Source: Bugula neritina
Taxonomy: Eukaryota > Bryozoa > Gymnolaemata > Cheilostomatida > Bugulidae
Length of the DNA: 64,000 bases
Direction: 5' to 3'
Assembly: GCA_964035545.1 (NCBI GenBank)
Contig: OZ037765.1
Span: forward strand, 16,734,698-16,798,697
Part shown: positions 1 through 19,970 of the stretch, piece after piece
How the letters are laid out: the number at the start of each line of letters is the position of its first letter
Numbering within the stretch: position 1 is the first letter of the stretch
Position numbers and translations under genes: made by a program
The notes under the pieces: generated by a model
What the model was told of the DNA's origin: nothing
Databases searched by the model: none
The model's input: only the letters and a program-made list of their open reading frames with translations

Positions 1-2
1 AG

Positions 3-71
3 GCTGCATCCAGTGAACTCAAATACTTACAGGAGTCTATTAAACGCATGAAGCGTGCGGCCCGCAGTTAA
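3..71 (+). CDS. 3'-terminal coding exon of a gene starting left of the window (partial, unidentified)
   Basis: An open frame enters at the left edge and reads to a TAA at 69-71. The 22 residues begin AASSELKYLQ and end in a basic tail, KRMKRAARS. The mix of Glu/Lys/Leu with Lys/Arg looks like the helical end of a real protein, and local GC is higher than in the DNA that follows. The true 5' limit of the exon is outside the window. Downstream DNA is AT-rich and has an AATAAA at about 698, which could be its polyadenylation signal. I do not recognise the family. A chance frame of this length cannot be excluded; composition is the main support. Confidence 0.45.
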   Translation, partial: AASSELKYLQESIKRMKRAARS

Positions 72-780
72 CTCGAATCTACCTACAACTCCATACTACT
101 CATTTCCCTACCTCTCTGTGGCATTCCCTACCGTAATGGTGGCACGTACTCTACATGTAGATAGGACCTTCTCTTGCTTATTACTTAGTGTGCACGTTAT
201 ATATACCTGTATATTTTTTATCAGTTGTTGTTTTTTTTTTGTATATACTTTTATACTGTTCTCTTACCCCCCCACAACGAAGTATACGTTTTTTTTATGT
301 GAATTTTATTTTATCAGAAAGTGGGCTTTCTGCTGGAGGGGGCAGTGTGGTGGCTCGTGGAGCTACCAGCAACACAATACGCAAGGTTGCGTATTGACCC
401 GGAACAATGTATTAGCCAATTAGCTAGGCTGTTTTATAAGTAATAGTAGCCGCTTCGCGCTACTAGCTCAGTTGAGGATAGTGCTGTAAACTAAATAGAC
501 GTGCGTATCATTACTGTTGTACATTGGATTTTTATTATGTATTCTTGTATTAAATATAACGATATCTACTCGACTTAACTGGTGAAGTTTCTCTAGTGTT
601 AAATAGACTCTCTTGGTGGCACATCAACCCTAAATCTGAAAACTATAACAGTATTTAATTTTATATTATTTATTATTAATTATTTGATATTATTTCAATA
701 AATATTTTTTATATAGTTTTTTAGCAACTATAATGAACAACTATAAGTATGAGAGGTCATAATTCACAAGATACTAATAG
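72..780. other. intergenic / probable 3' UTR of the left-edge gene
   Basis: This stretch is AT-rich with T-runs and no splice-compatible coding segment that I can support. Reading frames here are low-complexity and have no recognisable protein pattern. It ends in a very AT-rich piece at 640-720 that contains AATAAA. Confidence 0.4.
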
Positions 781-789
781 TGTAATAGA

Positions 790-1117
790 TGTTGGGGTAA
801 CTTTTTAGAAATTGCCTGCTCTTGTATTATTTTTACCTGTCCGAATTTTTCTTTGTTTTGTGAACCGATCTTCAGCCGAAGTCGGAAGGTACCGAAATAC
901 GGGTATCCGGTCTTCGACCAGTGTTCAGTGGAATTTTCTAGAAGTCGGGAATGCTGATTTCTCAAGTATAAAAGGAGGGGAATTTCCAGTGTAGAATCAA
1001 TCTACCACTAGAGCTCGCCGAAGACATGCCTAGGAAAAAGGCTTACTATTATATATACTGTACACAATAAAGAATTCTACACTTGGAAAACCTTCTCTGC
1101 TCTTTCTCTCACTCACA
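790..1117 (+). mobile_element. possible solo LTR
   Basis: The segment has LTR-like layout. It starts TGTTGGGGTAAC and has a strong TATA box (TATAAAAGG at 967-975). A likely transcribed part follows, with AATAAA at 1066-1071, then a TC-rich stretch ending in CA near 1117. It is richer in GC than its surroundings. No 5-bp target duplication matches these exact ends, no gag-pol frame is next to it, and no second copy is in the window. An ordinary promoter plus poly(A) signal is the alternative. The call rests only on the order of signals. Confidence 0.3.
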
Positions 1118-1289
1118 ATGAGTTATGTTCTCTGATTAATTATCCCACCTCACAAAACTATCACAATAGCAATACTAATAGTAATACCATTAGTCTAATA
1201 CTCATTCACAATGAGCTATGACTTGGTCTTAAACTTAATCACTAATGATAAAGTCATGGCTCAACGTGAATGAGTAAGTGTAAGATTAA

Positions 1290-1720
1290 CTAACTTATTA
1301 AGTGAATGAGTCAAAGTGCTCTACCCATCTGTCACATTGGACAGAAATTTCTGTGTTTACTGAGCTATCCTTCTGCTTTAGAATAAAGCATAATCAAGTA
1401 ACTGGTCCAACAGTTTCTTTGATAGCGGAGTATATTGCTTTTGCATCCCCTTTGTCGTGTGCATGTTCTATTTTTGTGGAATGGAAATCTCAGCATATTT
1501 TAGCAGATTTTTTGGCACTTTGTTGAGTTTCAGTAAAACAGGCTCTCAGCTCATGTTGGGCAATTTTTGTGGGTTTTGACTTCATCCTCAAGGGTGTTTG
1601 TTTCTTTTTTCTACAAGTTCTATTAATGCTAGAGAGGCAGTGTACCAGTTTGCATGCCCTTTCCTCTTTCCAAAACATTAAAAGGATTTGCTGTGAATCA
1701 CATTTTTTAGGTTGTTTCAT
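1290..1720 (-). mobile_element. decayed LINE ORF2 fragment (linker before the reverse transcriptase)
   Basis: On the minus strand a frame interrupted by stops reads a basic block (1720 down to about 1490). It continues through a segment containing DKGDAKAIYSAIKETVGP and then CDRWVEHFDSF. This is the usual order of the endonuclease-to-RT linker of non-LTR retrotransposons, where an 'xGDxKAxYxALKxxxGP' block is followed by 'ILxRWxEHFxxLL'. At least three in-frame stops show it is dead. I could not follow the RT domain downstream or the endonuclease upstream. The identification is by remembered family pattern, not by search. Confidence 0.5.
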
Positions 1721-3075
1721 ATATTGTTTGAGTTGAGGCCATGAAAGATGTATGCATCACCAAGTTTTAGACTGAGAGAATCACAGCATTCATCTATGAA
1801 TGAATTTTCTCGTTGCAATGATATGGCTTTGGCTGATGCTGTATACTTGACAGCACAAGGTTATAACCAGAATCTTAGTGGGCACTGTGATAGTGCCTTG
1901 CGTTGCAGACCTTTGTGCAGCTGTACTGCCGTTATTACCTTGATTTAGGTTGGCATCGTGGTTTCTATGAGTCTTTCCAGAAACCAAAGAATTTGTGATA
2001 TTGATATTTTGGTGACGGCAGAACTCAAGCAGGCATTAGCCAGTTTCATTCATTTTCCAATACCAAAGCAGCCAAACATCTTTTCCAAGATTTATATAGT
2101 CATCTCGAACTCTTGCCTTTTTATCACTCGGAAGCACAATCCTATCCTTATTCTTAGCTGGATAAGCTCTTCTAGATCTTTTTAGAAACTATTTCTTCCA
2201 TACTAATCAGCTTTTAGAGTCGGGGCATATGGTGAAATTATATTTATATATTGTTATAATACATTTTTATATCATGTTTTCTAATGTGTTGAATGCTGCT
2301 AATAGCTTGAGTTATTGCTGCTTTGTGATTCCTTAGTACAAATAATGACTGCAGTGTGGGTATGTAGTTAGAGGTGTTGGTAGGCTGATGTTTACTGATC
2401 TTTGAGCCTGCACAGGTTGCGCTACTAATGTTGTCTTTTAAGTTATCAAGTAGTTCTCTTGTATGTATAAGCATTTTGATTATAGAAGAGGCATAGCCAA
2501 TACATTTGTGATACTGTACAGGCGCAGAAGCTGCCCTCGAAGTCATAGAATTTATGACTGCAAGAACACCAAAGACATAGAGCGCCACTCCATGTTTGAT
2601 GGATGGCTAGTGAATGAAAGTTTAGTTCGTGCGCCTTTTAGCATTATAACTCCGGGTAATCCATCCTTTCAGTCAATACTGCCAAAATACCATGCGTTGA
2701 AGTACCAAGCTCGATATTTACTAAAGCCAGAGGCAAATATTTGCAAAGATTTCTGCAGTTGACGCTGCATGCAGCAGGTAGTACTGGGTTACATGATACC
2801 AGTACCAGGCCTGTTCATAACTGAACAAGCATTTAAATATCAGTATATATTTATCAACCATAATATCCAAGCTTTTATTGAATACTTCTATTATCACTAG
2901 GCTTATTGTTATTTCATATTATTATTATTAACACATTCAATATAATGCTGTACAACACAAATCTGAATAGCTTATATTTTTTGCTATCCATTATTTATTA
3001 TTGTATCATTATTATTGACCGTGTCACAGTTTCTATATTCTGTTACAGGTTTAATCTGTAGCTGTGCCGACATAA
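1721..3075. other. intergenic, upstream of GPI
   Basis: No supportable coding exon was found. Part of it (about 1740-2760) may be further decayed LINE sequence, because it is less AT-rich than its surroundings and carries broken frames, but I cannot assign domains. A 3' splice site (ttctgttacag, just before 3050) precedes the GPI start, so GPI probably has at least one non-coding first exon somewhere in this interval. Confidence 0.4.
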
Positions 3076-3081
3076 ATGATA

Positions 3082-10265
<7,184 letters not shown>

Positions 10266-11751
10266 ACATGTATGAAACCCTTTTTCAGCAGAGCTTCATA
10301 TAAGACTTTTATTAAATATGACAATTAACCTTCAGTTAACAAATTATTAATATTAGTAATATTACAAATGTTATAACAAACTATTAACAATTTTACCAAA
10401 TGTTTCTAATATATTAATATTTAATTTCTATTTAAACAAACTTATTCTTAGATTTGAAACAAGTGTTGCTAAATAATAATTTTGGGTTTTAAACCAAGTC
10501 TCGTTTTGATAATTTTTCAATTCCAAACTCTTGGAAACAATGCTTGTGTTTTTACTGGTTGCACATGTATGTGCAAGTATCATTAAAAAGTGCAGACTAA
10601 TGAAAATTCATTGGTGCAGAGCAAATTAATCTAATTGTTGGATAACTTATTTCAATTTATAATTATATAGAAAATAATAAATTTAATAAACTGGCAACAG
10701 CATGCATTGAAAAAATTGCTAGCAGTTCAGAAAATTGAAAAAAATTTCTATAACTTTACATTTTAAGAATAGTAATGCATAATGCTTAATCAAGAGTATG
10801 TAGTAACTCAAATTTGAGATAAAGCTCATAAAAGTTTAAACTAATAAGCTATTTCATTCTGAGAAGCCACAGCTGCCCAAAAACCTCTGTCATCTTATTT
10901 AAAACTCTATGTAGCATGCTCCAGATGCAAACTAATTTTAAAAATCAGTTTTCAAGTCTTCAGTTTGTTTATTTGCATACAAAAGTGCAGTCAGCATCTT
11001 TGCTTCATAAAATTCATTGTTTAAGCTATGATATTAAATATAAACTGACAAGAACAGGAGATCAGCAAAAGCATATAATATGACTATTACAGTTTATATA
11101 GCACTAGAAACAACCTCTTAACCTAGAAGTCAGTGGAGATATTTTATTGATAGAGTATAGACTATAGCAGTTAGGGTTTATTACCCTTTTCGACTTTTAA
11201 AGCTCAATTCTAAGATATTTTTAGAATTTACGTGTTAAACTGATATAAATTAAAAAATATCAAATTCACTTGAGAGTTTAAAAAAGAGCCTTGAACTTAG
11301 CATTATATTGTATTAATCATAAAGCTTTGTTTGGGTCAAAATGCCAGAGAGAGAGCTAAATTACTGCTATAAAAGACTAGCAAACAGTGCTAATGCATAA
11401 GCTTGGCTTACTGTTGTGTGGGTATACATTAAACATGTAAAAATGCAAACAGACTAGGCAAAGATTTACAGGAGTGAATACTGCATGAATACAGCAGTGT
11501 GGGCAAAGAAAAATAATGCTTTACTCAATTGAATGCTAACCTTGGGCATGGTAGACAAAATACTTCAGTTTCATTACCACGATACACAACAGTGAGTGCA
11601 AGTTTTAATTTTCGTAAATGTTTGCTCAATTGAACTGAATGATGAAATATTGATGTTCCCAAGAATTATCTACCAAACTGGCAACATTATTTTTCCAATA
11701 GTTACAATAGCTCATTTTATATTTAACAAGTGTGTTTGCACCTTCCAAAAT
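10266..11751. other. convergent intergenic spacer between GPI and GPAA1
   Basis: This holds the 3' ends of two convergent genes. It is AT-rich, and I see no coding exon, RNA gene or recognisable repeat. The GPI poly(A) signal candidate lies at its left edge. An ATTAAA on the minus strand near 11605 could end GPAA1. Confidence 0.5.
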
Positions 11752-14700
11752 CTAAACATTCATAAAAAGAAGAGACCAGAACATGAGCCATGTTGGGTAC
11801 AAGACGAGGCATACAATGTTCAGGAGATAGTTCTTATAAACCAAATGATCTATTATAGCGTAAAGTACTGAGTGCTGCAGGTCAGTCATAAGAGAGAAGA
11901 ATTCAAGAGAATGTATTTGAGCGTTTCCAGTCACTACATTATATAACGTCTGACATATTAATATGATGCTCACAGGAGAAATAAGTAGGAGCAGCACCAT
12001 CTGTAGCCCTGTCAATAACCTGCAAGCACCAGAACAATTATGACAACATAATGTAAACATTTTAAAATAATAGGTTTGTCATGTATCGAAACCGAACCAG
12101 CGGCACAATAGCTTTATAAACTGTATTTTTTATGGGGATCTATATAATTTGCTACAAATATACTTATTGCTATATTTAATTAGGTACAGAACATATAGAA
12201 AACTAAGCAAACAAAAAACCCTAATATATATTACTGTTGTCCTACAGAAGCAAAGCTTGCACATATGTTGATTAATGTTGTTAGTTAGAGTAGTGGTACA
12301 TGCAGTGAGCAGAGCTGTACACAGTATTGTGTAGCACTTGATGGCACTGCAACTGCAATATGCTCCAAGTTCTGTTGAAGAAATGCAACACATAAGTACT
12401 ATGCCTCTAATTAAAAATGTTTTCCGGTTCATGTATTACACACCTATATGTTATAATGAGTGTATGAAGTTTTTGCCTCAAGAAAAGACAACTCTTAATT
12501 TTAGAGAATACAACTTAGTGTAAGTCGTTACTGATAAAGAGGGGTTAGAGAGGCTAGGACTATATTGCAACACTCACTTGTATGACGTAGGGCGAATGAT
12601 GGTGTACATAGGTACAGTGAAAGCAGCCACTATAGCAGCTAAGGATATGTTAAGTAGTGACAGTAAAAACAGCGCAAGACCATGGTATATGAGAGATATC
12701 GTCTTGAATAGATACCAGTTTATTCCGTCAAACTCCTCTTTTCTGAAAAATATTTGCAACTTAATTTTTCTGGACAAGTGATATAGTTTAACCTTTGCTA
12801 TAAAAAATATAGAAAAACTGTACGAAATTCACAAAATAGCCTCTTAGTCTCTGATAGACAATATCCATTATCTTTTTAAACCTGAAGAACTCGACATTTT
12901 CTATTTCTATTTACATCAATTTTTAAAAATGCGAGAAATATGCACTTATAATCACCTGAGCACTGTGCGGATAAGCATCATAGAAGATACAATGCCAGCT
13001 AACCCGCCAAAAATCACAGTATCAGCTGCCGGCATCTGCTTTACCTCACCACCACCAAACAAACTGGGAGCTTTCAGTAGCATCAGTCCAGAGAGATGAC
13101 ACCCCACAATTAAAGGGATTATTGAATACACGCCTTGCACTACATTCTAAAAATCAAATTAATTGAGTTTATTAGTGAAACATACTGGATGTTCTCAATG
13201 TAAAATCATGCGAATTTACTAGTTTTATAAAAATATAAGAAAGCATTACAAAGCATCAACAAATGTAAAAATAAGCAAAGTACAACTAACAACCATCCAT
13301 CTACTATAGCTACGTTCTTGCATGAGAATTTCATCAGTTGAACTGCTTACAAGTTCTAACCTGATAATCCATAGCATTTTGTCAAAGTAAAATTAACATT
13401 AAATTCAAACCTACTAGCAAATAAAAAAAACTTTTTCATCGACACCTTCCAAGGGTATAGTTATATACATCAGCATTTTTTTGGACAAACTTAGTTTCAA
13501 CCAAAAAACAACTATCAAAGGTTTAGAAGAAAATCCATGAAAAATATCCTTAATGAATAATTATAATTTCAAATGTTTAAGCCATATATAGAAGTTAGTT
13601 TTGGAGAAAAATATGTAAGATAATCTGTGAATCTACCTAGTGATATTTTGTTCAAAAATTCTGTGTAAAAAGATGTTTAAAAAGCTGAAAATTGGTAGCA
13701 CAATGACTAGGGTGGGGTAAGAGTGAGACTATGTAAGTAAACACACAGACTTGCAAGCTATGCAATGGTTTTTAGGAATCTTCAATAAAATAACACTCAC
13801 ATCTGGTAATCGTAATGTATGAATCGCGTCATCTGTAAACTTTCCATCTGAAGTAAAAGCTTGATCTTGATTAGCAATTAACTTACTTCTCTTGGTGTCA
13901 ACTTCAAAAGTAAATCTGCTCCACAACATTATGGCCTATCAAATAATCCACAGTTTGTAAGTACGTAGGAAATGAAGAGCAAATAAAGCAAAACTCACTA
14001 ACGTTGAATAATTATATTTACATTCTTATTTGATTAAATTGCCGACCACTAATATTAATAGATAAAAATTGTTTACAAGGAAAATTCATGAAAAGAGTTG
14101 TCACAACATGTAACAAAATCTAGTCAACCTATCTACAATCACCTGAATGAGAGAGGCAGAGACCATCAATGCGAATGGAGGTATATATAACCCAATTGAA
14201 ATATACCGATAGGTACAAGGCATCAAGTAAAAGAAGAATGACTGATGAAACTTTTCTAGCAGATTGTTAATACTTCTGAAGACACCTTCAATAAGTTGCC
14301 CAACGGAATTAAGCCCACTGCTGCCACCAGGCGTTGACTTTATGGTGAGAGAATCAACTCTAAATCTACAATAATAAACATTTTATTGCTGTGGCTGCCT
14401 TCGGGCGATCTTCACACTAGTTGATTCAACAGCTTACTCTACAAACATGTTCCCATTTGTAATATTTAGTATAAATTTATTGGTCATCAGAGTAAAGTAT
14501 TCCAGTTGGACAATTGCTCTTCTGCCATATATAGATAAAATATTTCTCACCACAATTGTTTTGTTCAATTTTCTATAATATTAAATCAGACTACATTAAT
14601 CCAACAATTCAATAAAGGAAACATTTTTCACTTTTCCAGATCATAAAGTTGCCCCCCCCCCCCTCCAACAGATCATGTATAGAGAAATAAGGTAACTGCT

Positions 14701-17700
14701 GTAACCATTGTGCAAGAAGCTAACTAAGTCTAACAGCAGCATAGAACAATGAATCAGCAGTCTACCTGAGGAAAAGGCCGTGGTTACCACTTGCCATGCC
14801 GGTGGCTAGGTTAGCCATCATAGTGAAAGTTGTTAGGATATTGTGTGGAACCAGTTTATCCATATCCTTGCTGAATAGATCAGGCTACAAAACACATGCG
14901 AGTATCATACAGCACATACACCACAGTCCTAGCAGAGGGCACTAAAACATTCTGTGAAAAAGATGAATAATATTCATGATTTTATAAAATACCACTACAT
15001 TGTAACAACACTGATTATAAATTTTGCATATACAATATTTTAAAACATTCTTATATACACTCCAACATAATAATTATAAAAACAACAAAAATGTATTAAA
15101 AACGGACCCCAATAATTTTATAAGTTGATTTAAACAAAATTGTTTCAATGATAGTTTCAATTATTGAAAAAATATCAGCAGCCGTTTGTTCTTCAATTAT
15201 TGATTTTAAAGGAATTGGAACCGCAAAGCATAATTATAACAAAGTGGCCCAATCACTCTTCGTTCAATAACCATAGCTGACTAGACCAGTAGTAGGACCA
15301 ACCCTGTGATGAATAGTACTTCGGATACCATTTTCTCGAGCTAGTTTATGAACCAGATTTACAAGATCCAAGTTGGGCAGTAGTCCATTGATCCCTTCAA
15401 TAAGGACATCTATGCCTCCAAATGACATACCACTGAGCTCTAAGTTGATGGCAGCTTGTATAAGTCCAGCTCTGGCTGGTAATCTTTCAGCTTTCACATC
15501 TAATATAAATATGAGACCCGGAGTTAGTCTATTAAAACTGTGAATTAAGTGCAAGAAACTGGTAAAAGAGACACAAAGCTGAGATGGTGCAAACTAATTA
15601 GAGAGTCATAGATAGAAAATGTGCATTGGACACCTTATAGATACACTAATGCTTGTTAGAAGTAAAGATATTGTAGACAGTGTGTCCATCTAATAAAAAC
15701 AGTATCGATTTTGCTCAGAAATTTATTAGATACTTACATAATATTACACATATATACTATTTATATGACAGAATAATACATGGTAATAACACCATCAAGG
15801 CTAGGTGGCAGCAGTATTTCAACACACTACTGAATAGTAAAAATAAGAGAAATGAGTTGGAAGAGGTTAGCAAAGTAAAGGGACCTATAGATCAGAGGTG
15901 AAGATGCAATTAGGTGAGGGTGAAGGATGGTAAGGCTATCAGACCACACAAATCCCCCTTGGAGATAGTGAAGGAGCTAGAAGATATTAGACTGGATTGG
16001 GTTACTGCAATGATAAGGGAAGTACAGGAAGGAGGCATGCCACCAGAATGGAGGGGAAGTGGATAACCAGAAGGGTGAACCACTGGAAGGGGTGATTATA
16101 GAAGAATAAATTGCTTAGTCACTGTCTCAAAGTATGGGAAGAGTAGTCAGGAACAGGTTTAGAGGATGAGTAAAGATCTCAGACAGACATTGCGGATTTC
16201 ATTCTGAATAATCAACAGTAGAACCCACGTTCTGTCTTCGGATGTTACAGGAGAAAATGAGAGATTATCAATAGTATGTCCACATAATGTTTGTTGATCC
16301 GGAAAAGGCAGTTGATACAGCACTACATGACCTAGTATGGTGCTGTTGGAAAAGGAGACGAGTGTCAGAGCAATATGGTAGGAACATCCAGGATATATAT
16401 GAAAATTGTTCAAAACCAGTTACAATTAGTGTAGTGGCAACATAAAGTTAGCATTGAAAAGGGGGTGGCATCAAGATTGGCGTTGATTTCTTGTTTCATT
16501 GTCATTATGAATGTTATCTTTGAAGATGCTGAAGAGGACACATCCCGAGCAATGTGGTTTGCCAACAACTTGGTGATTCATGATAGGGAAGAAATACGGA
16601 TAGAAGAAAGGTGAGTGACATGGTATGAAATTCCAGACAATTCATGTCTTGAGGAGCTTGCAGATCTGTTACCCGAAAAGCATCAAGACCATATAGGTGT
16701 GAATTACATGGTAGCTACATATATAACACTTAAATTATTTACAACACCAATTGTCTGCAGTAACACCTAATAACATTTGCTCCATCTAACCCTTACTCTC
16801 ATACAATAAATACATATACTCAGAACAAAATAAAGTTAGAACTAATGAACAAACTTACAAGAACTAGTTTGAACTCCAAAATAGCCATCGAGCCATGCCT
16901 GTACTCCAACCAACTCATGTTGAGTAAAAAGGAATATTATATCCTTGGACCAGTAGGTGTGTTCTGAAATAGTATTAACTGATAAGAAAGCATAGATACC
17001 TAGATAGTTAGAGACCCTAACTATTAACCAATTCAGAGCTCTGTATAACAAATGTTCATTTTCAGTTACAAATTTCCATTCACAAATTTTAATGCAGCAC
17101 TTACAATGCTGAACAAAAAATGACTATTTAAAAGATTTAAAGAAAAGTCAACACCTAAAACCCAACTGAGCTCAGCCTAGTTAAATACTGCTTAATCTAT
17201 GACTGCAATAAAATTTTCATAAACTAAAGAGCTGGAGGACAGAGAGGCCATATGATCACCCTATATTTGGGGGGGGGGGAGGAATGCACAACAGAGACAT
17301 AACAATTTCAGTTACAAAAATAAAAATTACGTATATCATCATATTAAACAAAATATATTAATTTAGGAAAACAAAATTGAGATACAGCTTCAGAGAAATT
17401 CATGTAAACTAGTGTCCTCATAAAAGTTGCAACTTTTTCTCCTTAACAAAGAAATTAAAAGAGCTTAAGCTATTAGACTTTCCAATTAGAGAAGCAAACT
17501 AGTTCTGAGTAGCATTTCTTATTGCACAAATTGTCATGATATACATTAGTTAAGATAGCCTAGCCAAATGATATTAACGTACTTATCATGTGACTTGCTA
17601 AAGCTAGCATGATAGCCACGCTACCATCAGTAGCTGCCAGTCCACTAGACAGAGGTCTGAGGGGCACTGACATTACCATGCACTCGGTGCTAGCAGATCT

Positions 17701-18607
17701 GGGAGCACGTAGTATGCCATAGATATTATTGCCCTCAACTGTCTGATTATTCATCAGATTTAAAGGGTAAGTGAACTGGTACAATTGTTCGTGAACTTCT
17801 AATCCAATTGAGACCAGCTTCTTCTTTAACCAACCTATTGGAACTTCCCTACATTAAAACCAGCTGTTTATTAGAATTGTCTTATAACAAACATGAGGCC
17901 CTACACATTTGTAAAACTAATTCTGAAGTAAAATTAATACTGAAATTAAAGCTACATTTTATGTGTATGCTAGCTCAATAAATTAGTTAATTAAACAGCA
18001 TATGAATTTATACTTAAAAAACTTGGAAAAGTCAAAATGGCAGTTAAATATATCAATAAACAATACATAAAATACAAGCGCATTTACCCCTCTGACTTAT
18101 TGCTTTTTTTCAGCTCAGCTTGGTATTCCTCTATAATTGTTCGTAGCCCAACTCCTTGAAATCCAGTGTTAACCAAGCCTGTTATAAATAATAGTGGTGC
18201 AAAATTAGAGCATATTATGGTCACATGCCAATTGGTTGGTATAGAGTTGTGATCATGAAATACTTCAGTCCTTCATGGTGATTGTTAGGACAAGTTCAGT
18301 TGTGCTTACATTTTATGCAGCAAAAATCAGAAGCACCGGTGATAAAATATTATGCAAGCTTTTCTAGAATAGATAGTGTTGAAAAATTATATGTACATAT
18401 ATACTAATGATTTCACAAATAAAACGTTCAAATACCTGGAAGCAGAGCATTCTCTGAGAAATAGACTCCTCCATTATATGCTGGGTGAGATAGTGCTAGA
18501 AACCATATCAATCCGCCAACAAAACATCCAACAGATGCAATATTTCCATATTTACTTATATAACTAGCTATTTGAGATCTGGTTTCTGGATTGCTGAGAA
18601 TACCCAT
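11752..18607 (-). CDS. GPAA1: GPI-anchor transamidase subunit GPAA1 (11 coding exons, complete)
   Basis: Subunit of the ER-membrane GPI transamidase complex (with PIGK, PIGT, PIGS, PIGU), which attaches glycosylphosphatidylinositol to proteins. Exons in order of transcription: 18607-18436, 18178-18088, 17848-17583, 16963-16859, 15499-15303, 14884-14766, 14365-14143, 13935-13801, 13146-12956, 12742-12578, 12019-11752. All junctions keep phase, giving 643 residues (human 621). The N-terminus MGILSNP is followed by a membrane segment (about 23-40). The luminal part has NIYGILRAPRSASTE, YWSKDIIFLFT and LPNLDLVNL (about 252-259). Next come a GNHGLFLRFRVDSLT block and several hydrophobic segments. 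The end, LYPTWLMFWSLLF, matches the vertebrate C-terminus. Intron 4 contains a dead LINE in the opposite orientation. The gene is head-to-head with CFAP57. Confidence 0.95.
14653..14662. repeat. poly-C tract in a GPAA1 intron
   Basis: A run of about a dozen C followed by TCC lies in intron 6 of GPAA1. A comparable poly-G run sits at about 17270-17280 in intron 3. These are homopolymer tracts without other evidence of function and are common places for length errors in an assembly. Confidence 0.8.
15690..16630 (+). mobile_element. decayed non-LTR retrotransposon (reverse transcriptase region) in GPAA1 intron 4
   Basis: The plus strand, antisense to GPAA1, carries a frame-shifted and stop-ridden LINE ORF2. 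The blocks in order are: IKARWQQYFNTLLN (15797-15838); VSKVKGPID; a segment with DWVTAMIREVQEGGMPPEW (about 15990-16050); FVDPEKAVD, equivalent to the FVDLEKAFD catalytic block (about 16285-16315); and CGLPTTWLVIHD, the eroded YADDLV position (about 16555-16580). The FVD block and the ADD box are both damaged, so it is inactive. The order and wording match the common invertebrate LINE clade whose RT reads 'FVDLEKAFDRVPRE...YADDLV'. The 5' endonuclease and the 3' tail were not identified. Confidence 0.8.
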
Positions 18608-19804
18608 GGTCAGCTAAAGACTAGAAAACAATAAACTTGAACTGACAAATATTAGTTTTATCTAACAATAAAATGGGTTTCATAAAATGGCTTGTATCAC
18701 TTTTTTCATCTTTAGAAATCACATATTTGTTTATTTGACCTGACATGTGCAATACAAAATTTTGGTTTAAAATGAAAAACAAAGTTGGCCTGCTGAAAGA
18801 TTCGTTAATATATCATTTAATGATGCCTACATATAATTGTGCCCATGTCTATGTCATAAAAACAGTCTTTAAATCCAAAAGACTGAATACATTTTATTTG
18901 TGAGTATATTAATAGCAGTAGCATATATAAATTATAGTTTATGCCTAACAATTGTATATGAAAAATATGTACAAACAGTAAATTAAAATGCTGCACAAGG
19001 TACATAAACATACATAGAATTTCACCAAATTTGGGTATAGCTTTAAAGTTTGAATATTTAAATTGTGTTCCATACATAACTAAAATTATCAACAAATGAA
19101 TGTCAATAAACTTGAAATATTAATATGTGTAGCACTTTCAAATTCAAACTGTTTTTGCTCACATTTAGCAAAAAAGTGACTTCAAGTTCAAATGAGAAGT
19201 TGTAGTAACAACATTGAGATTTTTGAAGTTGAAATCCTTATTTGCATCAAAGGATAACATAATCATAATGATAAATATAATGAAACACGTTCTGAACTAC
19301 TACTAGACTAACAGTACTAGAAATATAAATCCACTGTTTTAAATATGTATCCCAAATCATTATAATATTAATAAATAATTGTAATATAAATAATTGAATA
19401 ATAATAATCTGACTGCAATAATATTAAATTATTATTAATGTTATCAACAAATATCATCATAATTAATCATTATGATAATGATAAAGTGATTATGCTTAGC
19501 CTTAGTTAATTACAACTATGAGTGAAACTAAATAATTGCATTTGTTACAACATAATGAATTACTATTAGTATTACTATTACTAAACTGAAAGTGAAATTC
19601 AAATTCCTTAACAATAACTAAACTATTTGTATTTCAAATACTAGTAGGTCACCTAGTAGCTGCGTATTAGTAAGTATAATAGTAATAATACTACTAGATT
19701 AATACAGGTAATACTAATAGACATAGTCAAACTCAATGTCATACTCATAGTAATGGCTAAATAATTCTGGATTTGTTTACTTTCAGTTTGGCGACTTTTG
19801 AAGG

Positions 19805-19970
19805 CGCTTTAATAATTCTGGAAGAGGCTAGTTGGAGCCTAACTCAAAAGTGGATGCGCTGCATTATTTATTATTCCTAACTGTAGGCCTGAACCCAAAT
19901 CAAAAAGCGGAAATAACCAATGTTTAACTTTAGGTTCCAACTAGCGATTTCCAGTAAACGCACAATCGGC
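19805..19970. repeat. imperfect fold-back (MITE-like) element
   Basis: The left arm around 19820-19848 (core GGCTAGTTGGAGCCTAACT) pairs imperfectly with the right arm around 19930-19955 (reverse complement GCTAGTTGGAACCTAAAG). The pairing extends outward through TTCTGGAA / TTACTGGAA. The arms are about 25-30 nt with several mismatches and enclose about 85 nt. It lies in a locally GC-richer patch. No target duplication was recognised, so a non-autonomous DNA element is only one reading. Confidence 0.4.
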
